Assembly: GCA_022495995.1 (NCBI GenBank)
Contig: JAFEMH010000076.1
Span: forward strand, 682,001-746,000
From: Adenophora triphylla var. japonica
Taxonomy: Eukaryota; Streptophyta; Magnoliopsida; Asterales; Campanulaceae
Reading direction: 5' to 3'
DNA length: 64,000 nt
Of the stretch, positions 35,621-49,557 are shown in pieces. Positions within the stretch are counted from its first letter, which is position 1. Every line of letters begins with the position of its first letter. Under the pieces are notes generated by a model that was given only the letters and a program-made list of their open reading frames with translations, ran no database searches and was not told the origin of the DNA. A program made the translations under genes and the position numbers.

Positions 35621-36540
35621 ATACGCGTACCTTCCTCATTTTTAATTACGTTTCATTTTTATTACGACTCCTCCATTCCTTCCTCAGTGTTCGCGAACCC
35701 TAACGTCGCCAACGCCAAGCCGTCGCCGCCGAGCCTCGCCGTAGCCGGTAAGTCTTCTTTCTCTCTCTCAATCGCTTTCTCTCTCTCACTCGATTTCTCT
35801 CTCTCACTTTCTCTCTCTCTCTCAGTAATTCGCCAAGAAGAACACGCCGTCGCCGTCGTTTCTTTCCATCGCCGTTGCCGTCGCCGGTACGTTATCTCTC
35901 TCTCTCTCGCTTTCTCTCTCTCAATCGTTCTCTCTCTCACTCGATTTCTCTCTCTCTCTCATCGGACGGTGTGAAATTGCGTTTTTGGTTTTTTATTTGT
36001 GCTATTTATTTTAAAAAGTCTAATTTTTATTCTGGGACTTGTTTGCAATTTTGGTTGAATTATTTGTGCTATTTATTTTGTTATAAAAATTTTGCAATTT
36101 TGGTTGAATGAAACACGCAGAGTGTTTTTTTTTTTTTAACACACTTTGTTATAATTTAATTTTTTTGTTCAACATGGTTATTTAGAGGGGTGGAAATAAA
36201 ATATGATAGTGATGGCCTTGGTTCACTGTCTGCAAAATCATGCTCAATTTGTGCATTGTTCAAACTTATTTTCGGATATGTATTTGTGCCCTCAACATAC
36301 TTCTATTGAATTTTGTTTGGTGTTCTTTATTTTTTTATTGGTATTTGTAAGAACCCTAATTTGTTTTTGATTCTAATGTTCATGATTATTGATTGGTATT
36401 TGTGTGAATTTTCAAATATTTGAATGTTTGATGCTTGATTGGTCCTCCGATTTAGGTTGTTTGCATTTTCTAACTAGTTTATCAAGCTGGATTTTGGAAG
36501 TGTCTCTTCATTATACCTAATTGGTAGTTAATTAGGCTTT
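35621..36540 (+). other. CACTA 5' region with CT microsatellites
   Basis: Possible promoter and 5' UTR: TATATATATACGCG upstream, then GC-rich text with several GCCGGTAAGT/GCCGGTACGT donor-like sites and (TCTC)n tracts at 35758-35825 and 35890-35962. The only frames come from the simple repeats. The rest is A/T-rich. Confidence 0.45.
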
Positions 36541-36569
36541 AAATAGATTGAGGTACAACTCTATTTAAA

Positions 36570-36898
36570 ATATAAATAAGATGAGAGCCTTTTTCACCCA
36601 CAGCTATCAAAATTCGTCTTCTTTGATCAAGGAAGACGGAGTAAACAAGTTCATTACCGTTTGAGCAAAGGATTTTACGTTTTAATAAGAGTTTTTCGGT
36701 TTCCTTTGTCCTCTTTCTCTCTAAGGATCTCAAACATCACTTGAGATCCTTAGAGAGGAGAACGATGGCGAAAAAATTCTTATTAAACAGAAAATCCTTT
36801 ACTCAAACGGCAATGAACTTGTTTGCTCTGTCTTTCTTGGTCTAAGATGAGATTGGGTTTTGATAGTTGTGGATGAGAACGACTCTTATCTTGTTTAT
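36570..36898. repeat. Long inverted repeat (foldback), arms about 160 bp, 7-nt spacer
   Basis: Left arm 36570-36733 and right arm 36741-36898 are imperfect reverse complements (roughly three quarters or more identical by eye), with a perfect inner part CTCTCTAAGGATCTCAA around the spacer ACATCAC. It lies inside the CACTA element. Transcribed, it would form a long hairpin. Confidence 0.8.
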
Positions 36899-36949
36899 AA
36901 ATGTTAATTTAATTCATCATTGTAAAATTTCAAATTTTACAATATAGAA

Positions 36950-38141
36950 TTAATATTTCAAATTATTCACAATATTAATAATTTAAAAAATATGATAGAT
37001 GTGTGTGTTAATTCATTATTGTAAAATTATGCATTTTACGGTAATGAATAAAAATTAATGTTACGACGTGACGTTGTGACGGTTGAAACACAAAAGCTTA
37101 GAAACCCGTTTAAGAATCTTTAACTTATCATGTTGAGGTCAACATGTAGTCATCGATTCTTAAATTGTCCGTGTGGACAGTCTTGAAATGCACGATTATA
37201 TGATTTGTAAATATCATCATTGTCTATTAAAATTGCTTGAATAGTCGATAGTTGAGATATTTTGGTTGCATTATTCCTATTGTTCTCTGAGTGTATACTA
37301 GACATATATGGTTGATTACACTGTCGATTCTAATCGATAGTGTTTGATTGACCTAGCCTACGTAGTGCACTTGGAGACCATGGGGTTATGCTGTCGAAAT
37401 TTCTTGATTTTCGATTATAAAGCAAGTAGACAAGGTGATATTTGCAATTCATATGTGTATTTCGGGATGGGATAGAAGCCAACCCAATTCTAAACTTAAT
37501 GGACATGAATTGTCCTTTCATCATAGGGAATGATATACTTTACAACAAAGAATTAAATATTAATATTTAAAATTATTCAAAATATTATGATAGATGTGTG
37601 TGTTAATTCATTATTGTAAAATTATGCATTTTACGGTAATGAATAAAAATTAATGTTACGACGTGACGTTGTGACGGTTGAAACACAAAAGCTTAGAAAC
37701 CCGTTTAAGAATCTTTAACTTATCATGTTGAGGTCAACATGTAGTCATCGATTCTTAAATTGTCTGTGTGGACAGTCTTGAAATGCACGATTATATGATT
37801 TGTAAATATCATCATTGTCTATTAAAATTGCTTGAATAGTCGATAGTTGAGATATTTCGGTTGCATTAATCCTATTGTTCTCTGAGTGTATACTAGACAT
37901 ATATGGTTGATTACACACTGTCGATTCTAATCGATAGTGTTTGATTGACCTAGTCTACGTCGTGCACTTGGAGACCATGGGGTTATGCTGCCGAAATTTC
38001 TTGATTTTCGATTATAAAGCAAGTAGACAAGGTGATATTTGCAATTCATACATGTATTTCGGGATGGGATAGAAGCCAACCCAATTCTAAACCTAATGGA
38101 CATGTATTTCGATTATAAAGCAAGTAGACAAGGTGATATTT
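36950..38141. repeat. Tandem duplication of about 550 bp plus a partial third copy
   Basis: 36950-37510 and 37550-38104 are nearly identical (offset about 595 bp). 38104-38141 repeats 37408-37444 once more and leads directly into the TNP2 exon. No coding content recognised. Confidence 0.8.
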
Positions 38142-38225
38142 GAAAAAGAAAATGAGCAATAGAGTAAAAGTTGAGGCATCTATGTCTGAATCAGTGATTG
38201 TCGACGAAATTGTGTCGTTTGTTTC

Positions 38226-40775
38226 TGTGAGGACCCCGACCCGGAACCTACACGTGTCCCAAGCTGGAGCATCCTCAAACTAACCCAATTTTTCCTAATC
38301 TTTTAAAATTTGTATTTAACTTTCAAAATTAAATACAATTATTATAACCATTTAAAAATAAATCTACACCTTTTCACAATGGAGAAATAATTGACCAACT
38401 TAGAAAGTAAGAAACTGTTTTAGTTACAAAAAGGCCTCGGTTATAACATAAAATGAAGATTTATAAATACAATTCCGTAATTGAATTATACCAAAGCACA
38501 CTTTCTATACCAACCTAATCATACCCCGACAATTCTCACAATATAACTTCCAAACTCCTCACCGCCCTTACTTGGCTGGTCCACCTGTCTCGGAATCTAA
38601 AAACAGTAAAGGGAGAGGGGTGAGAATAAATCTCAGCAAGCTATTATGAATGCAGCAATATGCCATATAAGATGCAACACATAACAAGTTGCATATAACA
38701 CGTTGGAAAAGCTGTAAACACCTTACATTACCTTGGTTTACCTTTTCCCGTCTGAACAGTAGTCGTACAACATTGGGTATAATAATACTCCAATCTTATT
38801 CCGTGAATGTATATCCACCAGAATCAATATCATATAACAAACAGAGAGTAATAAATACCCCCAAACAATCGAGATAGTTATTGTCATAACTCATCTCCAG
38901 TGAACTGCTTAGGCATTATTCACAAACAAATCGTACAACTGAGATAGTTATCGTCATAACTCATCCCTTATGAACTGCTTAGGCAATATTCATAAACCCC
39001 CGAACAACCGAGATAGTTATTGTCATAACTCATCTCCTGTGAACTGCTTAGGCATATTCACCAGAAACGACCCCCTAACAACCGAGATAGTTATTGACAT
39101 AACTCATCTCCTGTGAACTGCTTAAAGCAATATTCACCAGAAACAACCCTCCAACCACCGGTATACCGAAGTCCAGTACATATCATAAACTTGCAATATA
39201 AATCCACAAAGGGGATAAGCAACAGAGCAACATGGTAATATATACTCATATTTAACAATTATCATAGTGCAACATTTATTCAACACACTATGCATAATAT
39301 AAACAGTGTATATGAACTCAATGTAAGGCAAGGAAATATCATCAATCCATCCTACAAGGTCATTATACAATAAAACAAGGCCTCTATGAAGGTTCAAGCT
39401 CAATTTACTAAGTGGGGGTCACAATCTATAAGTGACCAAACAATGTTGCTAACAAATTCCGGTTATGATTTACAGTTAAACTTCACAGGGTCTTGGGCGA
39501 CCGCCCATGCCTCTTGGGCGACCGCCCAAGAGGCTTTACAAGGCACTCTAAATTGGACACATGGGCGGCCGCTCACGCCCCCTTGGGCGACCGCCCAAGT
39601 GCCGGATCCATGAATTCCCAGGTTTCCCAAATTGTAATCTCTTACCATTTTCTTTCACTTCCCAAATTTTCCTTCTACTCTACATTAAAAATCAACAAGA
39701 AGATTTCCTAGCTTCACCAAGTTCACCCTAAATCATGCAACTCCAAAATAAAGAATTCTAAGTCATTTATCATTCTACATTTTACCCATTTTATACCCTC
39801 TAAATCATCTTCCAAGAACATTATCCTCAACCAAATTCATTTACCCATTTTCTAACTCATGTAAGGTTCTAAAGCATGTAACACCCATTAATATAACAAG
39901 AAAAACATTTATAATTTATGATCATTCATAAGAAGGAAAGTCATAACAATTCACATACTAAGCCATGTAACCCAAAAATGATTAAATCTTATATCATTTA
40001 TCCTTTGAATCACTACCCATTTCACTATCACTTTCCAAGTATAAATTTCATAATTTAATTAACCCATTTGCTTACCTTCTTGACCCATTTTCCTAACCAA
40101 CCACAACATTCTATTTTCTTACCAAATTTCTCAACATCCAAGAAAGTTTCTAAGGCCTCAAATAACCATTATAACAATAATAACAACATCAATAGTTTAT
40201 GAACATTTAAAGAAAGGAAGTCATAATAACTCACATTAAAATGGGAGATGGATCATGGATTTCTTTAGCTTGATGAACTCCTCTTGGTCTCCCGATTCCA
40301 AAAGTGCTCTCGGATCTAAAAATGGTGAAGGATTGATCTTGGTAGGAGCCTTGGAAGGTGAAGCTTCAACAATGGAGTTCCATGGATTTGAGAGAGAATA
40401 TCCAGGAGGAGAAGAAGGGAGGTGGAGTATGTAAATGGTAAAGGAGGAAGGGGGGGGGGGCGGATATGGAGGGATTTGGGGAGGGTTTTAGGGGAGTTGT
40501 CCCCCACTCCAAATATTCCCTACCAAAAACTCTTTCATCAATTTAAATTAATTCTCTCAACCCATAACATTTTATTTGTCCATTTTATTACCACTCCATT
40601 CTATTACTTTATTTATTTCTAATTATTATTTTTCCTTTAGAACACTATTTATTTCCTTATCATTTTATCCTAATATAAGAAATTTAAAGATATAAAATAA
40701 ACACATAAGGTTGATATTAATATTAAAAGTATATAATGTTATACTAAAATTGTGTCTAGGGTTAGGGTCGTTACA
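38226..40775 (-). repeat. Element G LTR (left)
   Basis: Carries four tandem units of about 70 bp, each with GAGATAGTTATnGnCATAAC and GAACTGCTTA, starting at 38871, 38941, 39010 and 39084. Three or four TTGGGCGACCGCCCAAG-type palindromes lie at 39493-39600. Confidence 0.9.
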
Positions 40776-43700
40776 CTCACTCCCCCTTAAAGAAAATTCG
40801 TCCCGAATTTTTTTTTTTTAAAAAGACTTACCTAAAAGTTCAATCCGCCTCGGTTACTTATGCATACCTCAGACTCCAATTCCATATAGTTTCTTCAATG
40901 CTGTGATTCTTTTCCACGATTTCTAATTCCAATAATGAGACGATATTACATTAAAACTTCAAATACTCTATAAGCTTCTCCAAACCAGTCTATAAGTCAA
41001 ATCACCAACCTTTTCTAAAGCTTCAAATGGATTAACGAATCTTGGCGCCAATTTACCTTAGGTCTTGCTTCTCCAAACTCACCCCAACAAATTAGAGATC
41101 GATATTTTCTCCCCAAACTATGCCTCATACGGTTTTATCTCAATGCTAGAATGATAACTGCTATTATACGTATCCAACCATTGGTAACCTTATGTCCTAT
41201 CGATTACTAAATCTATTGTATATGCCCGTAGCATATCATCAACCACAAGTAATGATTCTTCAAATTTTTACAAGGTTAAACTTAATAGCATTCCTACCTT
41301 CCCAAAATGACCTTCGAACGATGTCTATCCAATCCATTTAACACTATGGGTTTTATACAATCGAATTATCCACTAACATATGTGAGGACTTTATTAATAA
41401 CATCTCATCAAGCTATATATATATAACGAGTAGAAAATACAATTCAACTTTCTATAACAACAACATACCCTTCTTTACTTTCAATGTAACTCAATCACAA
41501 AATCTATAGTGATAATACTCTCAAGTTCAACCTAGAACTCTAAATATTTTAATAAATCTTCTAACGTCAACATTCTATTGTCACCATTCAATGTTCCAAT
41601 TATGATCAGGACTAGTGACAAATCAATATTCAAATTGAAGGGTTGGCCGCCCACAACGGAGCCGATCCAACTCCAAAACAAAACCGAGTCTATTGTGATC
41701 GACACAATAATAACCCCACATTTATCAATTCATTTCTCGGACCAAAACTTGAATACAATTAATCATTATAGGGAAACTAGGTTGCAATTTCTACTTGCTT
41801 GAACAATTTATATCTTTAGGATACCAAGTCTTTCTAAAAGTTACAACATCTTTCAAAATTCCAAAGGATAATATAAAAAGAGATTCAAAAGAGACCCGAA
41901 TGGTTTATTTATTTAAAAAGCCGGCCCATACCAGTTTTAATTAACTAAACCACTCACAATTTAAGAAATTTCAAAAGATTGATAAGCTAACAAAATAACT
42001 CGAGTGATTTAATTATCTACAACCGTCCCATACCAGTGGTAGATAGTTAAATTACTCACATTTTAATTTACACGAAAATGGAGTTACCGACCTTATTAAA
42101 TCAACTATCCCCGAAGGGCACAATTGCTCATACCGAAGTTCAATATACAATCCAAAGTTTTAAAGCACATTTAAAACAATTCTAACATAATACTCTTGTT
42201 TAACTTCTATTTATAGTGTAGCCACCACTCATAATATTTTTACTTAGTTGAATTCCTTATAAGAAAACACAATCTCGTAATACTTATTACTATCTCCGAT
42301 AAATACACTAAACATTCATTAAGGTTATAAACTTGGCAAAGCATCCTCAATTCAATAATTCTTCAAGTTGAATATTCAACACCTTTACTTAATGTGAGTC
42401 ATCTATTCCCTACCTTTGATATTGGTATTGTACTTAGCAACAACATATTGTAAACATCTAGTTCCCAATCAAATACCATAATTTCTAAATAAGAAAATAT
42501 AATTGGAACTCTCATAGATCAATCATTCCCAAATTTCAATTAAACATTACGGTATAATCTAACTTAACTCTCAATAACCATCAACAAACTCAAAATCCGT
42601 ATAACGTCAATATCTTTCAAGCATCACACTAATCCCTCATATGATTCACGTAACTAAGTCGACTTATAGTATATAATCATCCTAAAGTATCCTGTCTTCC
42701 AATAAGATTTATCCTCATTTTATTTTCTCAACTAATGATAATCATCTCTCAAAACAAACCATATGCATATTTTACCAATTCCTGAAGTTGGTCCTATAAG
42801 TCACCAATAACTACATCTATTGTACTTCTTCACATTTACCCTGTTTACCTCTCCATAACTAATACACAATCCACAAATCAAAACGGTCATACTATATATA
42901 AATGTTGTCTTAAGTATATCCTTAAAGCAAATTTCCACTGTAATTGTAACACTCCGAAAAATTCAACTAATAACCATTGAGTATCCTACTAGTTTCTAAA
43001 ATCAGTCATACAAATCGTCAACAAGTGCTAACGAATACTTATTCTTCACAGTTACCTATTTAAGATCTCTATAACCTTATAATTAACCACCAAGTATCAT
43101 CTTTTCTAAATATAGTAACAATTTACCCTTATGGAGATTCACTACGCTCATTATCTTCTTTACCAAATAATTTTCCCAAAATGAATCATCAATTCTGTCA
43201 TCCCAATTAGTGTCCTCTATCTAGGAATCCGAATACTAAAATAGTACCTTATATCAACTCAAAGCTTCAATATCCTGGTATGATACCTGATGAAAACCCA
43301 TTTTTGAAACTCACTTGAAAAACAACACTTAGTCAACTTATAGGGTGATATCACTTACAAAATATCTGATTTTCTATTCAAATTAGTAGCAAAAATTCAA
43401 TCAATCTCTCCTTAGAAAAGAAACTTATAGCACATAAGGCAAAGACATATTAGTTCTATAAGATCTCGTACTCGCGATATTTTATAACTCATATAATCCC
43501 ACTTAGACTATCACTTCCAATACTAGTCTCATATATCTAGTCTCTACCACGAGACACCAATGAATAACTGATCATGCAATTATACCACCATAAACCACTC
43601 TTAATTAGGCCATATACCTAACCTCAACTAAGAGTTCACAAATTCATTTACCACCGGTACATGAGATAATTCCAGTGTATTTAAATCAAATATAACACAC

Positions 43701-44212
43701 AACCCAAATAACCTTCACATTCCTTAGGCCATACTTTCGACATTTACGCATATATGACATAATATCAATTAATAATTTATCCGCCTCAATTACACACGGA
43801 GGCAATCAAACATAGATAAGGAGACTCGCTTCTTGCGACAGTCCTCCCAAATCACAATCACCATGATAAACAAGAATGATTCAAGGTACTCTCCCGTAGG
43901 AGTAGAACCTCCAACACATAAGGCAACTTTTAGGCCTATTATGCAAATAAAAGATGAAATGTAATGCCACATGAGAACGAATGAACATGGATTTATAAAA
44001 GTATGAACCCTAACTCCTGAGACAGGTAAAATACCTCAAATGATGGTGGAGGAATCTATCTTTCCATAACTCACCTTTCCTTGATTCCTTGGATGGTCAA
44101 TATCATTTTCGTCTTTGAACAAATTCCTGTGTTAAACTCTCGACGTAAGTTATCGCACACTCTCACTCAGCTAGACTCTACCCGAGAACTCTAACCGAGC
44201 TACGATACCAAG
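40776..44212 (-). other. Element G interior, no coding capacity
   Basis: A/T-rich. The minus strand retains scattered phrases like the integrase/C-terminal end of chromovirus (Tekay/Del type) pol around 40980-41350, but frames are destroyed by many stops. An (AT)n tract lies at 41416-41424. No feature beyond PPT and PBS. Confidence 0.5.
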
Positions 44213-46763
44213 CGTGAGGACCCAGGCCCGGAACCTACACGTGTCCCAAGCTGGAGCATCCTCAAACTAACCCAATTTTTCCTAATCTTTTAAAACTTTT
44301 ATTTAACTTTCAAAATTAAATACAATTATTATAACCATTTAAAAATAAATCTACACCTTTTCACAATGGAGAAATAATTGACCAACTTAGAAAGTAAGAA
44401 ACTGTTTTAGTTACAAAAAGGCCTCGGTTATAACATAAAATGAAGATTTATAAATACAATTCCGTAATTGAATTATACCAAAGCACACTTTCTATACCAA
44501 CCTAATCATACCCCGACAATTCTCACAATATAACTTCCAAACTCCTCACCGCCCTTACTTGGCTGGTCCACCTGTCTCGGAATCTAAAAACAGTAAAGGG
44601 AGAGGGGTGAGAATAAATCTCAGCAAGCTATTATGAATGCAGCAATATGCCATATAAGATGCAACACATAACAAGTTGCATATAACACGTTGGAAAAGCT
44701 GTAAACACCTTACATTACCTTGGTTTACCTTTTCCCGTCTGAACAGTAGTCGTACAACATTGGGTATAATAATACTCCAATCTTATTCCGTGAATGTATA
44801 TCCACCAGAATCAATATCATATAACAAACAGAGAGTAATAAATACCCCCAAACAATCGAGATAGTTATTGTCATAACTCATCTCCAGTGAACTGCTTAGG
44901 CATTATTCACAAACAAATCGTACAACTGAGATAGTTATCGTCATAACTCATCCCTTATGAACTGCTTAGGCAATATTCATAAACCCCCGAACAACCGAGA
45001 TAGTTATTGTCATAACTCATCTCCTGTGAACTGCTTAGGCATATTCACCAGAAACGACCCCCTAACAACCGAGATAGTTATTGACATAACTCATCTCCTG
45101 TGAACTGCTTAAAGCAATATTCACCAGAAACAACCCTCCAACCACCGGTATACCGAAGTCCAGTACATATCATAAACTTGCAATATAAATCCACAAAGGG
45201 GATAAGCAACATAGCAACATGGTAATATATACTCATATTTAACAATTATCATAGTGCAACATTTATTCAACACACTATGCATAATATAAACAGTGTATAT
45301 GAACTCAATGTAAGGCAAGGAAATATCATCAATCCATCCTACAAGGTCATTATACAATAAAACAAGGCCTCTATGAAGGTTCAAGCTCAATTTACTAAGT
45401 GGGGGTCACAATCTATAAGTGACCAAACAATGTTGCTAACAAATTCCGGTTATGATTTACAGTTAAACTTCCTGGGGTCTTGGGCGACCGCCCATACCTC
45501 TTGGGCGACCGCCCAAGAGGCTTTACAAGGCACTCTAAATTCTGGACACATGGGCGGCCGCTCACGCCCCCTTGGGCGACCGCCCAAGTGCCGGATCCAT
45601 GAATTCCCAGGTTTCCCAAATTGTAATCTCTTACCATTTTCTTTCACTTCCCAAATTTTCCTTCTACTCTACATTAAAAATCAACAAGAAGATTTCCTAG
45701 CTTCACCAAGTTCACCCTAAATCATGCAACCCCAAAATAAAGAATTCTAAGTCATTTATCATTCTACATTTACCCATTTTATACCCTCTAAATCATCTTC
45801 CAAGAACATTATCCTCAACCAAATTCATTTACCCATTTTCTAACTCATGTAAGGTTCTAAAGCATGTAACACCCATTAATATAACAAGAAAAACATTTAT
45901 AATTTATGATCATTCATAAGAAGGAAAGTCATAACAATTCACATACTAAGCCATGTAACCCAAAAATGATTAAATCTTATATCATTTACCCTTTGAATCA
46001 CTACCCATTTCACTATCACTTTCCAAGTATAAATTTCATAATTTAATTAACCCATTTGCTTACCTTCTTGACCCATTTTCCTAACCAACCACAACATTCT
46101 ATTTCCTTACCAAATTTCTCAACATCCAAGAAAGTTTCTAAGGCCTCAAATAACCATTATAACAATAATAACAACATCAATAGTTTATGAACATTTAAAG
46201 AAAGGAAGTCATAATAACTCACATTAAAATGGGAGATGGATCATGGATTTCTTTAGCTTGATGAACTCCTCTTGGTCTCCCGATTCCAAAAGTGCTCTCG
46301 GATCTAAAAAATGGTGAAGGATTGATCTTGGTAGGAGCCTTGGAAGGTGAAGCTTCAACAATGGAGTTCCATGGATTTGAGAGAGAATATCCAGGAGGAG
46401 AAGAAGGGAGGTGGAGTATGTAAATGGTAAAGGAGGAAGGGGGGCGCCGGATATGGAGGGGATTTGGGGAGGGTTTTAGGGGAGTTGTCCCCCACTCCAA
46501 ATATTCCCTACCAAAAACTCTTTCATCAATTTAAATTAATTCTCTCAATCCATAACATTTTATTTGTCCATTTTATTACCACTCCATTCTATTACTTTAT
46601 TTATTTCTAATTATTATTTTTCCTTTAGAACAGTATTTATTTCCTTATCATTTTATCCTAATATAAGAAATTTAAAGATATAAAATAAACACATAAGGTT
46701 GATATTAATATTAAAAGTATATAATGTTATACTAAAATTGTGTCTAGGGTTAGGGTCGTTACA
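44213..46763 (-). repeat. Element G LTR (right)
   Basis: Same as the left copy, with a handful of differences (for example AATTCTGGACAC instead of AATTGGACAC). Its outer base next to the PBS is C instead of T. The 70-bp units start at 44858, 44928, 44997 and 45071; palindromes at 45480-45590. Confidence 0.9.
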
Positions 46764-48549
46764 GTTTCAACATATTTTCACCCAGACATTGAGACAAGGT
46801 TCAATAAAGTGGGACGCAATTATGATGGGGGAGTCACTGATCCTGATGGAAAAATTTTAGTTTTTTCTTCTCCTGGTCGATTTCTTGGCAATAGAAAGTG
46901 CACGCGCATGCTAAGCAAAAAAGAATTAGAAGCGGCTAAACTCTATATTCTCCTTAACTGTGCTGAGGTCGAGGACCACTTGAAGTAAGCATTCTTCATT
47001 TGTTATTAAGTAATGTTAATCCTAATAACTTTAATACGAACTAAGCAACTTTATGTTCTCCTTGAATGCAGTATGTTCGAAGAACAGGCTGGAGACATTG
47101 CGTCTGAATTGATTTCAATAAGGACAGACAACGAATTTCCCTCCTGGTTTAATAATTATGTAAATGCCAATTCATTAATTCAATGTTTTTAATAGAATTT
47201 GAAGTATGAGTTTTTTACTATCTATGTGTTTTTATTTAGATTTTGAAAAACATTGGAGATGCAAAAGCTGCGAGATTACAAGCATTAGCACACGGTCCGT
47301 CCTTAAGAGTGAATGTATATAAGGGATATTTTGTCAATGGCTACGTATTCCACACCGAAGAATATGGCCAAACGAAATCAACTTGGAATAGCGGGGTCAA
47401 TCTCAAGGGAAATCTCGATTATTATGGCGTATTGAAAGAAGTTATTGAATTGGAGTACTTGCTTGGAAATTATGTAGTTCTTTTCAATTGTGAGTGGCGG
47501 GACACTGAGCGAGGCATTACAAAACATGGCACTTTTGATCTCGTTGACTTAAAGCATTCTTCTAGGCATAATGGTGATGATGTGTTCATTCTTGCATCTC
47601 AAGCACAACAGGTGTATATGACCCCCTACCCCCGTCGACGAAGAGAGTCTAGCGGATGGTGGGCCGTATGGAAAACCAAAGCAAGAAGCACTTTTGATAT
47701 ACCATTGCGTGCAAAAACGTCTACTTCAAATATTGATTCATCATTAAATGATTGTTATCAGGAAGAGGAAATGCCTATACCTCCGATTATTTCCTTGAAT
47801 GATAATGTCGAGGATGAAGCATTAATGACCGAAAACACCCGTCCACTAGTGGAGGAAGTCACTTTCAATGAAATCGATGATGACAATGTGGAGGATGAGG
47901 AAGGAGAAGGGTATATATCTGGGTCCGATGATGAAGATGAGGAAGAAGACGACGACGAGGAAACTAGTGAAGAAGAAATTGAATTTTGTAGTGATAGTGA
48001 TCAAGATTGTAGTGAATGAATCAGTTTAGTTTTAATTCAGATAATGTTTTGTATATAATGTTTACATTTTTTATCACTTATCACTGTAATATTATATCTC
48101 ATGATTTTCAATTTTACTTGGTTACTCTTTACATGCTATGTAATATTTAAATTTTGTTCTACTTGATAATATTTTTTGTCTACATATATAATATACTAGT
48201 TTAGATATGTCGGGTCGAGGTGGCAATCGTTCAAAGAGAGGGAAGGTTGCGGGTTTTGTCCATCGTCTTGTTTCAACAAGGACAGGAGGGAGGGGATCTA
48301 CTTCTGGTTCTGGACGTAGTGAACCATCCGGGCGGGTTAATTTGGACGCAATTATTAATGAGGAAGGAAAAATGGAAATATCTATCTCTCCCAGTGGCCA
48401 GTAAGTATCATTTAATTGTAAATGTCATATATATATAATGTTTACATTTTATTATTGTCTTTTTATTTGTATATATATTGATATATTGTTTTTTAATTAA
48501 TATCTTGATAGGTTTATACATGCATGGTGGTGGTAGCGGTAGCAGCAGC

Positions 48550-49557
48550 TGTAGACACCCCATTCTGAACACATCGGATCATACTTATACCACTCTAAGT
48601 CTCGCTTTGAGTCAAGAAGTAGAAATCCACCATTTCGTCATGTTTCGTTAAAGTTTTGACTAACTACCGTTAGTTTGGGACTAAAGCGCATACGAGATAA
48701 CGAGGAAAGGACAAAAACTGTCCACAGGAGCAATATCTCGCCGCGAGATGGCGTGTCTCGCGCGAGATATCTCCCTCTGCGGTGCGGAACGACAGTTCCC
48801 TCGTCGATTTCAACCTCTTTCCGGGATAAAACTTTATCTCTCCGGCCAACCAATGGGAGAGGAGGTCTAGAACCATCTGATAGGGTTTTAACTCTCCACT
48901 TCTTCATATCCAACCTCTATAAATACTTGGTGACTTCCAAGGCTCAAAAGGTCGAAGGTCCCGGACCGCGAATTTACACAACACACACACATTTTGTCGT
49001 TTTCTTTCCCTGAAAGAATCCTTCAAAATCACCCTAAAACTCACCTCATAGTTTGTTTGTCAACCTTGTTGATAAACAAGCATCAATCTCCAAACCAAGG
49101 ACCAAGGCGAAGCTCTGTCCGTGTGAAGGGTCGACTCTAAACTTGAGCCGAAACTCTGCCCAAATCACCTCACGCAAGGTAATTCCTAATCTTCCTTCTA
49201 ATTGATTGTTAGAGTGGTATAAGTCCATAGAATCTAGGATCGGCCTAGAGCCTCTCCAAATCATGGAGACGGTCTCGAAGCAATCGATCCTACATTCCGT
49301 TTGACCTCGTCAAATGGACCTTTATTTGTAGTATTTGAATTCGTTTTTTTATTTCTTCTTTTGAAAAACCTCTCTTTTCTTTAGCAAGACCGATCTCCGG
49401 ATTGGGTGAAATGGATGCCTTCTAAACCTACCCATTTCATAACCTAAGCCCCAAACTCAAATCTCTCAAATGGTTTTTCTATGTTTCCAATCAAATAATA
49501 TAGGTGGCGACTCATAAAAATAAAAAGAACCGAGAATTTCTTTCTCACAACGCTACG
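48550..49557 (+). repeat. Element E 5' LTR
   Basis: About 98% similar by eye to 61266-62268. TATA box TATAAATA at 48918-48925; TCTCGCGCGAGA-type palindromes at 48735-48749 and 48755-48770. Confidence 0.92.

Larger units (their letters stand above)
38226..46763 (-). mobile_element. Element G: long-LTR gypsy-like element without ORFs
   Basis: LTRs 38226-40775 and 44213-46763 (about 2.55 kb, very similar). TSD GTTTC at 38221-38225 and 46764-46768, in a TNP2 exon. In sense orientation (minus) it begins TGTAACGACCCTAACC. PPT complement CTCACTCCCCCTTAA at 40776; PBS at 44199-44210 resembles tRNA-iMet (TGGTATCGTAGC). The interior is 3.4 kb with no long frame. Confidence 0.9.
38152..48019 (+). pseudogene. 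TNP2-like CACTA transposase gene, 3' exons, split by element G
   Basis: A coding segment from 38152 reads into the G insertion at 38225 and resumes at 46764 (after the GTTTC duplication) in the same frame: ...VDEIVSF then VSTYFHPDIETRFNKVGR. This is DUF4218. Donor GT at 46985; exon 47072-47159 (MFEEQAGDIASEL, WFNNY); exon 47240-48019, which is DUF4216 (VNGYVFHTEEYGQTKSTWNS, YYGVLKEVIELEYLLGNYVV) with a very acidic C-terminal tail (DDEDEEEDDDEETSEEE). The splice sites fit and keep frame. The upstream catalytic Transposase_21 and associated N-terminal domain are absent from 35396-38151. The remaining domains have unknown roles. The acidic tail is unusually long. Confidence 0.85.

Noticed and set aside
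35662..35974. Frames of about 95 codons on both strands
   Set aside because: Generated by (TCTC)n tracts in the CACTA 5' region.
38871..39145. Regular direct repeats of about 70 bp in the G LTR, CRISPR-like at first sight
   Set aside because: Units are contiguous and diverged, with no unique spacers, and sit in a plant LTR.
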